Assembly (NCBI RefSeq): GCF_006864135.1
Contig: NZ_SADV01000009.1
Location: 1-64,000 of the forward strand
Length of the DNA: 64,000 bases
DNA from: Lysinibacillus sphaericus
GTDB lineage: Bacteria > Bacillota > Bacilli > Bacillales_A > Planococcaceae
Direction: 5' to 3'
The notes below the pieces were generated by a model. That model worked only from the letters and a program-made list of their open reading frames with translations. It ran no database searches and was not told the origin of the DNA. The translations under genes were made by a program, and so were the position numbers. Positions within the stretch are counted from its first letter, which is position 1; every line of letters begins with the position of its first letter. Below, piece by piece: positions 7,971-17,913 of the stretch.

Positions 7971-9164
7971 TTAAATATGCTGCTCGTCAGTTGTTGTATA
8001 GCGTACTAAAACTGCACCTGTTTTAGACTCACCTTCAATAAATAAACGATTAGCATTCTCTATTTCTTTATCAAAACGTACTACTTTTGATAAAAATTGA
8101 TCCTGTGATTCAATTTTTGAAGCGTCTTGAATACCAACATCTACTTTACCAAAATTCGTAACAATTTTACCGCTTAACGATATTGTACGTGGCACATACA
8201 ATTCAACAGCTCCTGCGACTGTTTGTGCTTTGATTTTCGATGAATTAGTTGAGCAAGTAGTGACAACAACATGTCCATTAACCGATTTTGCTGCAACTTC
8301 ATCCAATGCACCATCTAAATAGACACGGCCATTCAATGTTTCAGCCTCTAAATCTTTACCACGAACATTTGTTAATTCAATGGAACCATTTGACGAATCT
8401 ACTTCTGCCTTTCCAAAGTTAAACTTAGAGCCTTTAATCGCACCGTTTAATGTTTTTACTTTTAATTGCTCGAAATCCGTATCTTGTAAAGTAACACTAC
8501 CGTTCATTAAACGTACTGATAATTTTTCTAATTTATCCTTTGGAACAAGTACTTTAACATTTACTTGAACAAGCTTAAGTTGACTTAAAATTCGTAATGA
8601 ATCCCCATCTTCCTTGACAACGAATTGCTCTAGGAAGTTAGCGCGCGTTTCTTCTTCACTATCATTAACAAGAGGTGCCTTTACTTTGCAAATGACTTGG
8701 AAGCTATCTCCTTCAGCAGTTTCTAATGAAAAATTGCCATTCGGTAATTCAGCAATTATTTTGTCTACACGTTCAGCTGAAACTTCTTCCGTATGTGTAA
8801 ACTCGAATTTATCACCAAATGGAGAAGTTACATCAAATTCTTTAACCTTTTTTACTGCCGTATTCATCATATCCATAAAGAGGGAACCAATTTGTGATAA
8901 ATCTTTACGGAAATCTCGCATTTCTTCTTGGAAATATTTAGAGAAATCTTCGTCTTTTGGCGATTGTTGTTCGTTTTGACTCTCATCTTTAAATACTGAC
9001 TCTTTTTCTGTTGAGGAATACTGGTCCTCATTTACCACATCATTCATAACATTTTGAGTGGACTTGCTAGGTTGCTCTAATGCTTCTAATAATGTAATCG
9101 CCTCTTGCGCTGAAATTGTTCCTTTTTCCACAAGTTCTAAAATTCGTTGACGTTCATTTTGCAT
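7971..9164 (-). CDS. yvlB: DUF4097 beta-helix protein, YvlB-like
   Basis: A 397-residue cytosolic-looking protein without signal peptide. The N-terminus (ILELVEKGTISAQEAITLLEALE) is the short helical SHOCT-like module found in YvlB-type proteins. An acidic linker follows to about residue 90. The remainder (about 130-390) shows the repeated short beta-strand pattern of DUF4097/DUF4098 (for example VKTLNGAIKGSK, AETLNGRVYLDG, AKSVNGHVVVTT), in which a SxNGxV motif recurs about every 20 residues. In B. subtilis yvlABCD lies near uvrBA and belongs to cell-envelope stress regulons; here it is likewise next to uvrBA but alone. The molecular function is not established. Confidence 0.85.
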   Translation of the reverse strand: MQNERQRILELVEKGTISAQEAITLLEALEQPSKSTQNVMNDVVNEDQYSSTEKESVFKDESQNEQQSPKDEDFSKYFQEEMRDFRKDLSQIGSLFMDMMNTAVKKVKEFDVTSPFGDKFEFTHTEEVSAERVDKIIAELPNGNFSLETAEGDSFQVICKVKAPLVNDSEEETRANFLEQFVVKEDGDSLRILSQLKLVQVNVKVLVPKDKLEKLSVRLMNGSVTLQDTDFEQLKVKTLNGAIKGSKFNFGKAEVDSSNGSIELTNVRGKDLEAETLNGRVYLDGALDEVAAKSVNGHVVVTTCSTNSSKIKAQTVAGAVELYVPRTISLSGKIVTNFGKVDVGIQDASKIESQDQFLSKVVRFDKEIENANRLFIEGESKTGAVLVRYTTTDEQHI

Positions 9165-9283
9165 AATAAAAATAGCCTCCCTCAGTTCGTTATATTATTT
9201 ATACGATTCATTTTGTGAAAAGTTTCACCAAAAAACGAAAAATTGGGAATATATCTTATTTTAGGCTCATTACCATAACGTTT

Positions 9284-9522
9284 GGTTGATTTCCGTTCCG
9301 GCTGGGTGCTTTGTTGCTGCCGCTACGTTAGCACTACGCTTTCGCACAGAGCAAAGCTTCCTAGGGGCGTCCGATGAGCCGCTTCACTCGCAAAGCTCGC
9401 TCCAGGGTCTCGGGCCAACACGATGTTGGTCACGAAGGCGTTATCACAGGATGTGATGCTTTTAGCCTTCGTTCCTCTATTGCTGATCCCCGAGGATTCG
9501 CCCAGCCTCCACTCCAATCAAC
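9284..9522. repeat. Mosaic intergenic element R1 with inverted ends
   Basis: The element begins GGTTGATTTCCGTTCCGGC and ends with an imperfect inverted copy (CCCAGCC...AATCAAC). Inside are a variant of the GTTGCTGTCGCT...TTTCGCACAGA module (about 9311-9355) and a two-level hairpin: outer arms CGAAGGC (9433-9439) and GCCTTCG (9465-9471), inner arms ATCACA (9443-9448) and TGTGAT (9452-9457). Related copies lie at 20944, 51625 and 55919. It does not appear to encode protein. Confidence 0.75.
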
Positions 9523-9554
9523 TTATTCACATGACATACGTTTTAATAGAATGT

Positions 9555-9617
9555 CATCCAACTTTTAAAGTTTATCGATTAACTTTCACGTTTTATCACC
9601 CAACTTTTAATTTTTAT
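9555..9617. repeat. Degenerate 21-bp-period array (B)
   Basis: Three units of exactly 21 bases starting at 9555, 9576 and 9597, each running C-AACTTT...TTTAT, with a weaker unit before. It lies between element R1 and the uvrA terminator. Same period as the arrays at 2730, 54651 and 61072, but a different core. Confidence 0.7.
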
Positions 9618-9657
9618 CGACATCCGCCTTCGCAGTATGCCCCTTATCGTAAAAAAG

Positions 9658-9686
9658 TTCGCAAATCTCCTTAGGAAATTTGCGAA
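9658..9686 (-). terminator. Rho-independent terminator of uvrBA
   Basis: Arms TTCGCAAAT and ATTTGCGAA around an 11-base loop, followed on the minus strand by CTTTTTT. It is 13 bases beyond the uvrA stop codon. Confidence 0.85.
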
Positions 9687-9698
9687 ATTTTTGGGACT

Positions 9699-12563
9699 TT
9701 ATTGAGAAGCCTTTGTTAAAACAGCTTCCATACGCATACGATCTCTTGTTAATATCGGTTTTAAATATTTCCCAGTATAAGAGCCACTGACTTCAGCGAC
9801 CTCTTCTGGTGTACCTGTCGCAACAATAGTACCACCTTTATCTCCACCTTCTGGTCCTAAATCGATAATGTAGTCTGCTGTTTTGATGACATCTAAATTA
9901 TGTTCGATTACTAGCACGGAATCGCCATTTTCTACAAGACGCTGTAAAACAACGAGTAAACGTGCAATATCATGCGCATGTAAGCCCGTTGTCGGCTCAT
10001 CTAAAATATAGAATGATTTACCAGTTGAACGACGGTGTAATTCAGAGGCTAACTTCACACGCTGTGCCTCACCACCGGATAGAGTTGTAGCAGGTTGTCC
10101 TAATTTCATATAGCCTAATCCTACATCCACGATCGTTTGTAGCTTACGCTGGATTTTCGGAATATTTTCGAAGAATACTACTGCATTTTCAATCGTCATA
10201 TCTAAAATATCTGCAATGCTCTTATCTTTATATTTCACTTCAAGCGTTTCACGGTTATAACGCTTCCCATGACAGACTTCACACGGCACGTAAACATCTG
10301 GTAGGAAATGCATTTCAATTTTTATAATACCATCACCACGACAAGCCTCACAGCGGCCTCCCTTAACGTTGAAGCTAAAGCGACCTTTTTTATAGCCACG
10401 TACCTTTGCTTCATTTGTTGTGGCAAAAACATCTCGAATATCATCAAAAACGCCTGTATACGTAGCTGGATTAGAGCGAGGTGTACGACCGATTGGTGAT
10501 TGGTCAATATCAATTACCTTTTCGAGCTCTTCCATTCCCGTTACTTCTTTATGTTCTCCTGGCTTCACTTTTGAACGATTAAGCTTTTGAGCTAATGACT
10601 TATATAAAATTTCATTAATAAGCGTTGATTTACCTGACCCTGAAACACCTGTCACTGCAACAAATAAACCAAGTGGTATATCAACCTTCACATTTTGAAG
10701 ATTATTTTCCTTAGCACCTTTAATCGATAATTTGCGCCCATTCGGTTTGCGTCGCTCAATCGGTAGTGGAATAAACTTCTTGCCACTTAAGTATTGCCCT
10801 GTTAATGACTTTTCATTTTCCATTACCTCCTGTGGTGTCCCGGCCGCTACAATTTGACCACCATGCACACCTGCACCAGGACCAACATCAATGAGATAAT
10901 CAGCCGCCAGCATTGTATCTTCATCGTGTTCAACAACAATAAGCGTATTGCCTATATCACGCATATTTTGCAATGTACTGATAAGACGGTCATTATCACG
11001 TTGATGCAAGCCGATGGATGGCTCATCTAAAATATAGAGTACGCCCGTTAAACGCGAACCGATTTGTGTCGCAAGGCGAATTCGTTGCGCTTCTCCCCCT
11101 GAAAGTGTTCCTGCCGCTCGACTTAACGTTAAATAATCTAACCCTACATTGACAAGGAAGCCAAGTCGCTCTTCAATTTCGCGTAAAACAAGTCGAGCAA
11201 TTTTCATATCCTTTTCTGATAAATCTAGCTCTTTGAAAAATGTATCAGCTTCTTGAATCGAATACTGTGTAACTTCACCAATATGTTTATCTGCTAATTT
11301 TACAGCTAATGTTTCAGGCTTTAAGCGATAACCTTTACAAGATGGACATGCTTGCTGCGCCATATATTTTTCCATTTGTTCACGCACGTAGTCAGACGTT
11401 GTCTCTTTAAAACGGCGCTCCACATTACGGACAACACCTTCGAATTCAATCATTTGATCTCGCACATTGCCAAACTCATTTTCATAATGGAAGTGGATTT
11501 TATCTTTACCAGAACCATATAAAATTTTATCCATCTTTTCTTTCGGAAGATCCTTTACTGGGACGTCCATTGGAATATCATAATGATCGCACACAGCCTT
11601 TAATAATTGTGGATAGTATTGAGAGCTTGTTGGTTCCCACGGTGCTATAGCATGCTCTAATAAACTACGGTCCCAATCAGGCACTACTAAATCAAGATCT
11701 ACCTCTTGTGTTGAGCCTAAACCATCACAGCTTGGACAAGCTCCAAACGGACTATTAAATGAAAACATGCGAGGCTCTAGCTCCCCGATTGAAAATCCAC
11801 ATAAAGGACAAGCATGATGCTCACTAAATAATAATTCCTCATGTTCCATCACATCGACAAGTACACGCCCATCTGCCAAACGTAATGCTGTCTCTAAAGA
11901 ATCACTAAGACGTGCCGCGACACCTTCCTTCATCACAACACGATCGATGACTACTTCTATTGAGTGCTTTTTGTTTTTATCAAGTTCAATTGCATCATCT
12001 AAATCACGTAGCTCACCGTCGATACGTACCCGAACAAAGCCTTGCTTTTTTAAATCTTCCAGTAGCTTTACGTGCGTTCCCTTACGCCCTGATACCATCG
12101 GAGCAAGCAACTGCATTTTCGTTCTTTCTGGATAAGTTAATAAACGATCGACCATTTGCTCAATCGTTTGGGACGTAATTTCAATACCATGATTAGGGCA
12201 AATAGGTTTACCGATGCGCGCAAATAGCAAACGTAAATAATCATAGATTTCCGTTACTGTCCCAACTGTTGAACGTGGGTTACGGCTCGTCGTTTTTTGA
12301 TCGATTGAAATAGCAGGAGATAATCCCTCTATTGCATCGACATCTGGTTTATCCATTTGACCAAGGAATTGACGGGCATAAGCTGAAAGGGATTCAACAT
12401 AACGACGTTGGCCCTCGGCATAAATCGTATCGAACGCTAATGATGATTTCCCTGAGCCCGATAACCCTGTTAACACGACTAATTGATCGCGTGGAATTGT
12501 GACATTGATATTTTTTAAATTATGAGCTCGTGCACCTTGCACGACAATTTCAGTATTTTTCAC
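9699..12563 (-). CDS. uvrA: Excinuclease ABC subunit A
   Basis: The damage-recognition ATPase of nucleotide excision repair, 954 residues, normal length. Both ABC modules are complete: Walker [10 protein letters not shown] near residue 35 and GVSGSGKST near 640, with signatures LSGGEAQR in each half. Two zinc modules are visible (CPLC...CPSC around 255-280 and CEAC...CEVC around 735-765). The start is a GTG with AAGGGTG nine bases upstream, 7 bases after the uvrB stop. It forms an operon with uvrB under the LexA box at 14625. Confidence 0.98.
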   Translation of the reverse strand: MKNTEIVVQGARAHNLKNINVTIPRDQLVVLTGLSGSGKSSLAFDTIYAEGQRRYVESLSAYARQFLGQMDKPDVDAIEGLSPAISIDQKTTSRNPRSTVGTVTEIYDYLRLLFARIGKPICPNHGIEITSQTIEQMVDRLLTYPERTKMQLLAPMVSGRKGTHVKLLEDLKKQGFVRVRIDGELRDLDDAIELDKNKKHSIEVVIDRVVMKEGVAARLSDSLETALRLADGRVLVDVMEHEELLFSEHHACPLCGFSIGELEPRMFSFNSPFGACPSCDGLGSTQEVDLDLVVPDWDRSLLEHAIAPWEPTSSQYYPQLLKAVCDHYDIPMDVPVKDLPKEKMDKILYGSGKDKIHFHYENEFGNVRDQMIEFEGVVRNVERRFKETTSDYVREQMEKYMAQQACPSCKGYRLKPETLAVKLADKHIGEVTQYSIQEADTFFKELDLSEKDMKIARLVLREIEERLGFLVNVGLDYLTLSRAAGTLSGGEAQRIRLATQIGSRLTGVLYILDEPSIGLHQRDNDRLISTLQNMRDIGNTLIVVEHDEDTMLAADYLIDVGPGAGVHGGQIVAAGTPQEVMENEKSLTGQYLSGKKFIPLPIERRKPNGRKLSIKGAKENNLQNVKVDIPLGLFVAVTGVSGSGKSTLINEILYKSLAQKLNRSKVKPGEHKEVTGMEELEKVIDIDQSPIGRTPRSNPATYTGVFDDIRDVFATTNEAKVRGYKKGRFSFNVKGGRCEACRGDGIIKIEMHFLPDVYVPCEVCHGKRYNRETLEVKYKDKSIADILDMTIENAVVFFENIPKIQRKLQTIVDVGLGYMKLGQPATTLSGGEAQRVKLASELHRRSTGKSFYILDEPTTGLHAHDIARLLVVLQRLVENGDSVLVIEHNLDVIKTADYIIDLGPEGGDKGGTIVATGTPEEVAEVSGSYTGKYLKPILTRDRMRMEAVLTKASQ

Positions 12564-12570
12564 AAGCCAT

Positions 12571-14550
12571 TCACCCTTCTACCTTCAATTCAAATATTGT
12601 ATCGCGCAGCTCAGCAGCACGTTCGAAATCGAGTGCTTTTGCCGCTTCCTTCATTTCTACTTCCAGAGTTGCAAGTAATTGCTCTCTTTCCGCCTTCGTC
12701 AGCTTCTTACCTTTTGTTGCCTTCGTTACATAAGACTCTTCTTCCTCTGCCACCTGTGTCGCACGAATAACATCAGGAATTTTCTTAACAATCGTTTTCG
12801 GTGTAATGCCATGCTCTTCGTTATATGCCATTTGCAGTTTTCGACGACGCTTCGTTTCCTCAATCGCCTTTTTCATCGAATCCGTCATATTATCTGCGTA
12901 CATAATGACATGACCATTGGCATTACGTGCAGCACGTCCAATTGTTTGAATAAGTGAGCGCTCTGAACGTAAAAATCCTTCCTTGTCAGCATCTAAAATC
13001 GCCACAAGCGAAACCTCAGGAATATCTAGCCCTTCTCGCAATAAGTTAATACCGATTAGAACATCATAAGTACCTTTGCGAAGCTCGCGAATAATTTCAA
13101 TTCGCTCTAACGTCTTAATCTCGGAATGCAAGTACTCAACCTTCAAGCCCATTTCCTTCAAATAAGCCGATAAATCCTCTGACATTTTTTTCGTCAATGT
13201 TGTTACAAGCACTCGTTCATTACGAGCAATACGACCTTGAATCTCATCTATTAAATCATCTATTTGCCCTTCAATAGGACGTACGTCAATTTGTGGATCA
13301 AGTAGCCCTGTTGGTCGAATAATTTGCTGCACCATTTCAGGAGAATGCTCAAGCTCATATGGGCCAGGTGTTGCTGATACATAAATAGCTTGATGTATAT
13401 GTTTCTCATATTCTTCAAAACGTAAAGGGCGGTTATCTAGTGCTGATGGCAAACGGAATCCATGCTCAACTAGCACACCTTTACGTGCTTGGTCACCGTT
13501 ATACATCCCTCGAACTTGTGGTAACGTAACGTGACTTTCATCGACAACAAGTAAAAAATCCTCAGGGAAATAGTCGAGTAGCGTATATGGAGTTGCCCCC
13601 GCTTCACGCAATGTTAAATGACGCGAGTAGTTTTCGATACCTGAGCAAAAGCCCATTTCACGCATCATTTCTAAATCGTAGCGAGTGCGTTGCTCTAAAC
13701 GCTGTGCCTCTAACAATTTATCCTCTGCACGTAAAAGAGTTAAACGCTCCTCCAACTCTTTTTCAATATTTTCAATGGCCTTTAGCATTTTTTCTTCTCG
13801 TGTAACGAAGTGGGATGCTGGGAAAATAGCTACATGATCACGGTCCGCTAATATTTCACCAGTTAACGCATCCACCTCACGAATTCGATCGATCTCGTCC
13901 CCAAAAAACTCCACGCGAATACAATGCTCATCACGAGATGCAGGGAATATTTCCACTACATCTCCACGCACCCGAAACGTCCCACGTGTAAAACTCACAT
14001 CATTACGCTCGTACTGTACATCGACCAATTTTCGAAGCAACTGATTACGTTCAATTTCCATTCCAGTCCGCACCGATACGACCATTTCACGATATTCTTC
14101 TGGAGAACCTAGACCATATATACAGGACACGGATGCTATAATAATGACATCATCACGCTCGAATAATGAAGATGTTGCAGAGTGACGCAACTTATCAATT
14201 TCATCATTAATGCTTGAATCTTTCTCGATATAAGTATCCGTCTGCGGTACATATGCCTCTGGCTGAAAGTAATCATAGTAGCTGACAAAGTATTCAACTG
14301 CATTATTAGGGAAGAACTCTTTAAACTCACTATATAATTGACCTGCTAATGTTTTATTGTGTGCCATAATAAGTGTCGGTTTTTTTACCTGTTTAATGAC
14401 ATTAGAAATCGTAAACGTTTTTCCTGTTCCTGTTGCACCGAGCAACGTTTGATGACGTTTACCTGCACGTACACCCTCCACTAATTCCGCAATTGCCTGT
14501 GGTTGATCTCCACCAGGCGTATATGGCGCTTGTAAATCAAATGTTTGCAT
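12571..14550 (-). CDS. uvrB: Excinuclease ABC subunit B
   Basis: The helicase-like subunit that verifies the lesion and loads UvrC, 659 residues, normal length. Walker A is GATGTGKTF near residue 40; the beta-hairpin region ([15 protein letters not shown]) is at about 92-106; the helicase motif DESH and the motif VI stretch QTIGRAARN are present. The C-terminal UVR domain ([19 protein letters not shown]) that contacts UvrC is intact. First gene of the uvrB-uvrA operon; the LexA site and promoter lie 75-90 bases upstream. Confidence 0.98.
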   Translation of the reverse strand: MQTFDLQAPYTPGGDQPQAIAELVEGVRAGKRHQTLLGATGTGKTFTISNVIKQVKKPTLIMAHNKTLAGQLYSEFKEFFPNNAVEYFVSYYDYFQPEAYVPQTDTYIEKDSSINDEIDKLRHSATSSLFERDDVIIIASVSCIYGLGSPEEYREMVVSVRTGMEIERNQLLRKLVDVQYERNDVSFTRGTFRVRGDVVEIFPASRDEHCIRVEFFGDEIDRIREVDALTGEILADRDHVAIFPASHFVTREEKMLKAIENIEKELEERLTLLRAEDKLLEAQRLEQRTRYDLEMMREMGFCSGIENYSRHLTLREAGATPYTLLDYFPEDFLLVVDESHVTLPQVRGMYNGDQARKGVLVEHGFRLPSALDNRPLRFEEYEKHIHQAIYVSATPGPYELEHSPEMVQQIIRPTGLLDPQIDVRPIEGQIDDLIDEIQGRIARNERVLVTTLTKKMSEDLSAYLKEMGLKVEYLHSEIKTLERIEIIRELRKGTYDVLIGINLLREGLDIPEVSLVAILDADKEGFLRSERSLIQTIGRAARNANGHVIMYADNMTDSMKKAIEETKRRRKLQMAYNEEHGITPKTIVKKIPDVIRATQVAEEEESYVTKATKGKKLTKAEREQLLATLEVEMKEAAKALDFERAAELRDTIFELKVEG

Positions 14551-14624
14551 ACATGTCCCCGTCCTTTCCTACCAATTTGATACATATATTTTAGCATAGC
14601 ATTATTTAAATTTCGAACATTTAA

Positions 14625-14638
14625 CGAACGAATGTTTG
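14625..14638 (-). promoter_or_regulatory. LexA (SOS) operator of uvrBA
   Basis: CGAACGAATGTTTG matches the Bacillus LexA box CGAACRNRYGTTYC in all but the last base. It lies about 75 bases upstream of the uvrB start. A likely -10 (TAAAAT or TATGCT, near 14590-14605) stands closer to the gene, so the operator would overlap the -35 region. SOS control of uvrBA is established in B. subtilis. Confidence 0.85.
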
Positions 14639-14833
14639 TAAAAAATTTTCCGTTTACTCTATTTAAGGTAATTACGATAGAACGTATGTACTAATTACAA
14701 CCTATCTATCAATAGATTACCCTTCCCAAATGTTAGCTAATCGAGATGGAAAAATGTAAATGCATTACCTTAGAGGGAATCTCGGGTTATTACCGGTAAA
14801 TCTGATCAGCTGGCACAAAAATAGCAAAAAAAT
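14639..14833. other. Intergenic region upstream of uvrB
   Basis: AT-rich and non-coding. Apart from the LexA box and likely promoter on its right-hand side and the IDEAL-gene terminator on its other side, nothing is recognised. Confidence 0.5.
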
Positions 14834-14860
14834 CCCGCTCCCCAATAAGTGGAGAGCGGG
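14834..14860 (-). terminator. Rho-independent terminator of the IDEAL-domain gene
   Basis: Arms CCCGCTC and GAGCGGG followed by seven T on the minus strand, ten bases after the stop codon at 14870. Confidence 0.88.
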
Positions 14861-14869
14861 CTCGTCATA

Positions 14870-15121
14870 TTATTCACTTGCATCTTGGTGTAAGGTTATT
14901 AGTTCGGCTGCGTATAGATGAAATGCATTTTCATCTTTGTCATCGAGTGCTCTATCTATCAGAACCATGAGCTGCTCTTCACGATGCATACGCTGGATAT
15001 GATTTAAAAATAAATCTAAATAAATCTCGTTTAATAATTTCTCTGCCTCATCAACTTTCTTTGACTGACCAACGGCTTTTAGAAAATCTGTATACGAATA
15101 ATATTTATCCAACGATCTCAC
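14870..15121 (-). CDS. Small IDEAL-domain protein
   Basis: An 83-residue protein. The second half (YLDLFLNHIQRMHREEQLM, then LIDRALDDKDENAF) is typical of the IDEAL domain, a short helical module found alone or at the end of Bacillus proteins such as YpiB. Its role is not well defined; in ComK-related literature an IDEAL-like module helps adaptor binding, but I cannot claim that here. The start is GTG at 15121, or TTG nine bases further in where GAGGTGA gives a better ribosome site. It is divergent from the comK homologue at 15338 and has its own terminator. Confidence 0.8.
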   Translation of the reverse strand: MRSLDKYYSYTDFLKAVGQSKKVDEAEKLLNEIYLDLFLNHIQRMHREEQLMVLIDRALDDKDENAFHLYAAELITLHQDASE

Positions 15122-15212
15122 CTCGATCCTTTTCTAAATTATAAGAAAATTGAAGTTAAAATGCAATGCTTAAGAACTGAAAATCACTTCGATTTACTAT
15201 TAATCTCGTGCA

Positions 15213-15247
15213 ATTTCAAGCAATTTCTCTATACAATCGCTTGAAAT
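15213..15247 (+). promoter_or_regulatory. Inverted repeat upstream of the comK homologue
   Basis: Arms ATTTCAAGC and GCTTGAAAT (9 bp, perfect) separated by 17 bases, 90 bases ahead of the comK-like start. Position and symmetry suggest an operator for a dimeric regulator; it is not the AAAA-N5-TTTT pattern of a ComK box. The factor is unknown. Confidence 0.45.
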
Positions 15248-15337
15248 ATCAACGGTTTTCTCCTTTTGTCTATACTTTCAGAAATCAATTTTATGCTCTA
15301 CACTTCAATAACAAATAGAAAAGGGAGGTTTACATAG

Positions 15338-15847
15338 ATGTCAGCAAACTACATCAATGGGTATTTAATGTCTTTCAACACCTATTTACTTCAGCCAATG
15401 CAGTATGATTCTAAAATTTTCACACGGGTCATTGATAAGCATAATGAGCTTATCGTCACTAGGAAACCAATGCATATATTACGAAAATCTTGTATCTCAC
15501 TCGGAACAACCTATGAAGCAGCAAGACATTCCGCCAAACGCTTTTTCGGCAATCAACATAAGCTTCCAATCGTTGTTGCTTATGATTATGGTTATCCTTG
15601 TATTTTTCTACCAACGTATTCTCCAAACTCTATCCACAATATTTGGATTGGACTTCACGCCATTTCAAATATTGTAGCGAGTAAAACGGGCTGTATCGTT
15701 ACATTGAAAAATGATAAACAGATTGAGCTACCTATTCAATATGCTTCAATCAGCAAGCAATTTGTCAATGCATCGATGCTCTATAAACATTACATGAATG
15801 AACGCAAGGAGATTAGCCAAGACGCTCCGTATCATCCACCTTTTTAA
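15338..15847 (+). CDS. comK: ComK-family competence transcription factor (copy 1)
   Basis: A 169-residue ComK homologue. The family pattern is clear across most of the protein: RKPMHILRKSCISLGTTYEA aligns with the ComK segment around its conserved RSC...GSSY, followed by KLPIVV, FLPTYSPNS, WIGLHAI and LPIQYASISKQFVNASML. ComK is the DNA-binding master regulator of DNA-uptake genes in B. subtilis. The protein is shorter than B. subtilis ComK (192) and lacks its C-terminal tail, which is needed there for full activity. GGGAGG lies ten bases before the ATG. The stop codon coincides with the end of repeat element R2. A second homologue is at 17368. Confidence 0.88.
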   Translation: MSANYINGYLMSFNTYLLQPMQYDSKIFTRVIDKHNELIVTRKPMHILRKSCISLGTTYEAARHSAKRFFGNQHKLPIVVAYDYGYPCIFLPTYSPNSIHNIWIGLHAISNIVASKTGCIVTLKNDKQIELPIQYASISKQFVNASMLYKHYMNERKEISQDAPYHPPF

Positions 15848-16072
15848 CTTCTTTCAGCACATGTCTTGTGACCGAAAGCGTAGCGACAGGTACAGAAGTC
15901 TCTTACCCCTATAGGTGTGAGATGAATACGGTTTTAAGTCACTTATCAGCGGGTGTTCCAACATCCGCTGATAGAAGTTAAGCCTCTCGGCGGATATCAC
16001 GGAAACGACAAGGAGTTCTTTGTGATAAATACAAATCCGATTCCGGACGCAATTATGCCGAGGCACAATTGA
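15844..16072 (-). repeat. Mosaic intergenic element R2
   Basis: On the minus strand the element begins TCAATTGTGCCTCGGCATAA, continues GCGTCCGGAATCGG, a TGATATCCGCCGA segment, a hairpin ATCAGCGG...CCGCTGAT, a conserved CCGTATTCATCTC segment, and ends CTGAAAGAAGTTAA. The same order of blocks recurs at 52386 and 56899. The last bases overlap the comK stop codon. A 101-codon frame inside it is not considered real. Confidence 0.75.
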
Positions 16073-16088
16073 TTTAGAAACTAAAAAA

Positions 16089-16123
16089 CCCCTCAAAGCA
16101 CAATTACATTGTGTCTCTGAGAG
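16089..16123 (-). terminator. Rho-independent terminator of prfB
   Basis: On the minus strand CCTCTCAGAG...CTTTGAGGGG forms a long stem followed by TTTTTT, eight bases after the prfB stop codon. Confidence 0.88.
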
Positions 16124-16130
16124 GCTTTCA

Positions 16131-17235
16131 TTAGCCAATTTTTGAACGTAAATATGCATTAATGAATGGATCTACATCACCATCCATCACCGCTCCTACA
16201 TTACCTGTTTCTTCATTTGTACGATGATCTTTCACCATTGAATATGGATGGAATACATAGGAACGAATTTGTGAGCCCCAGCCGATTTCCTTCTGTTCAC
16301 CACGGATTTCATCTAGCTGTGCCTGCTGCTTATCGATCTCTAATTGATAAAGTTTCCCTTTTAACATTGTCATTGCTTTTTCACGGTTTTTAATTTGTGA
16401 ACGTTCTGCCTGACATTGTACGACAGTACCAGTTGGAATGTGCGTAATACGAACAGCTGAATCTGTCGTATTAATATGCTGACCACCTGCACCTGTTGCA
16501 CGATACGTATCAATTTTTAAATCCTCTGTACGAATATCAATTTCAATATTGTCATCGAATTCAGGCATAACATCACAAGAAACGAACGATGTATGACGAC
16601 GACCAGAAGAGTCAAACGGTGAAATACGTACTAAACGATGGACACCTTTTTCTGCTTGCAAATAGCCATAAGCATTATGACCCTTAATGGACAATGTTAC
16701 AGATTTAATCCCTGCTTCATCGCCTGGAAGATAATCAACTGTTTCGACTTTAAAGCCACGTTTTTCCGCCCAGCGTGTGTACATACGAAGCAGCATCGAG
16801 CCCCAATCCTGAGATTCCGTACCACCTGCTCCTGGATGCAGCTCTAAAATTGCATTATTTTGATCGTATGGACCGCTTAATAGTAATTGCAGCTCAAAAT
16901 CGCCCATTTTTTGCTGGAATTCTACTAATTCATTGCCTAGCTCCTCCTGCAATTCTTCATCAGGCTCTTCGCGCAATAGCTCTAACGTCATATCTAGGTT
17001 CTCATATGTTTCTAATAGATCTTTATACTCATTAACAGTTGCCTTTAAGCCATTACTCTCATTAATGATTACCTGTGCCCCTTGCTGATCATCCCAGAAA
17101 CCTGGCTCAAGCATCATTTCATCTAATTCTTGAATGCGTGCCTCTTTGTTTTCTAAGTCAAAGAGACCCCCTAAAATCCGCCAATTTTTTGGCTGAAGTG
17201 TCTAACGCGTTACGTACATCTGCTAATTCAATCAT
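16131..17235 (-). CDS. prfB: Peptide chain release factor 2, with programmed +1 frameshift
   Basis: Release factor 2, which recognises UGA and UAA and triggers peptide release. The reading frame is split: 25 codons from ATG at 17235 end at an in-frame TGA (17158-17160), and the rest (342 residues) continues in the +1 frame from 17159. The joined product is 367 residues, the normal RF2 length. The SPF anticodon-like motif ([11 protein letters not shown]) and the GGQ catalytic motif ([12 protein letters not shown]) are present. The initiation region has GGAGG seven bases upstream of the ATG. Low RF2 favours shifting, giving autoregulation. The neighbours are two comK homologues rather than the cccB gene that follows prfB in B. 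subtilis. Confidence 0.97.
17157..17172 (-). promoter_or_regulatory. prfB programmed frameshift site
   Basis: On the minus strand AGGGGGTCTCTTTGAC: the internal Shine-Dalgarno-like AGGGGG (17167-17172), one spacer codon (TCT, where most bacteria have TAT), the slippery CTT, and the in-frame TGA followed by C. This is the classical RF2 recoding signal. Confidence 0.96.
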
Positions 17236-17367
17236 TGTTAAATCCTCCGAACATTATTTATGGGGCAAACTTTTAAAATACTGATACTTCATTTTTAAAG
17301 CCCCGGTCTCTTTATTATAACGTTTTTACAGCGGAAAACATACTTTTTTACAACCTCAGCATTCGTT

Positions 17368-17913
17368 TCAGTCTTTTTCAGCTTCATCCTTAAAGATAAC
17401 ATCGTGTGCCATACGTTGAAATACTTTACCTTGATCATATTGAACTAATAAATTCTTTGTTCGTTTTTCCAGTTTATATTTTAGTAGAAAAGCTCTTTGA
17501 ATTCTGTTTTCAAATGATCTAACACTTAGATCCACATTAGTTTCATAGCCGTTCATAAAAATTACTTTTGTATTCTTTTTATCGATAGCTAGATAGTCCT
17601 GGATATGATGAACAGCAAACCATTTACAGTCACGTCGTAAATAAGACTTACTTGGAAACCATACAATATTACTTTGTTCATGAACAACTATTGGATTTTT
17701 ATTCAACTTTCCAAGTATCATTCTTGATCCATCGAAAGCCCCTCTTAAGCTAGAACCGAAATAACGTAGATTATAATCCATTAATTTTGTCGGCGCTAAT
17801 TTTGATATATATTCGCGATCCCTTTCTATTACACGTGTACCCAAGTTACCATTGGCATCATATTCCGGTATATACAGCATCGTTTTACTACTCATAATGT
17901 CATCACTATGCAT
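17368..17913 (-). CDS. comK: ComK-family competence transcription factor (copy 2)
   Basis: A 181-residue ComK homologue, diverged from the copy at 15338. Family landmarks: NLRYFGSSLRGAFDGSRM, NKNPIVV, IVWFPSKSYLRRDCKWFAVHHI and the C-terminal SFENRIQRAFLLKYKLE, which is closer to B. subtilis ComK (SFENQ...AWLRTKF) than copy 1 is. The ATG at 17913 is used because GAGGAGG lies six bases upstream; the frame extends five codons further without support. Two ComK-type genes are also known in the B. cereus group. Which copy drives DNA uptake cannot be told, and one may modulate the other. It lies alone between prfB and secA on the minus strand. Confidence 0.88.
   Translation of the reverse strand: MHSDDIMSSKTMLYIPEYDANGNLGTRVIERDREYISKLAPTKLMDYNLRYFGSSLRGAFDGSRMILGKLNKNPIVVHEQSNIVWFPSKSYLRRDCKWFAVHHIQDYLAIDKKNTKVIFMNGYETNVDLSVRSFENRIQRAFLLKYKLEKRTKNLLVQYDQGKVFQRMAHDVIFKDEAEKD

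Noticed and set aside
9323-9674. Several 60-80-codon frames on both strands between the yvlB and uvrA genes
   Set aside because: They overlap one another within repeat R1 and array B and have no start signals.
15854-16159. 101-codon minus-strand frame between comK copy 1 and prfB
   Set aside because: It is an accidental frame across mosaic repeat R2 and the prfB terminator.
17117-17235. prfB as a gene broken by a stop codon
   Set aside because: The TGA is the programmed frameshift stop with the full recoding signal, not a mutation.
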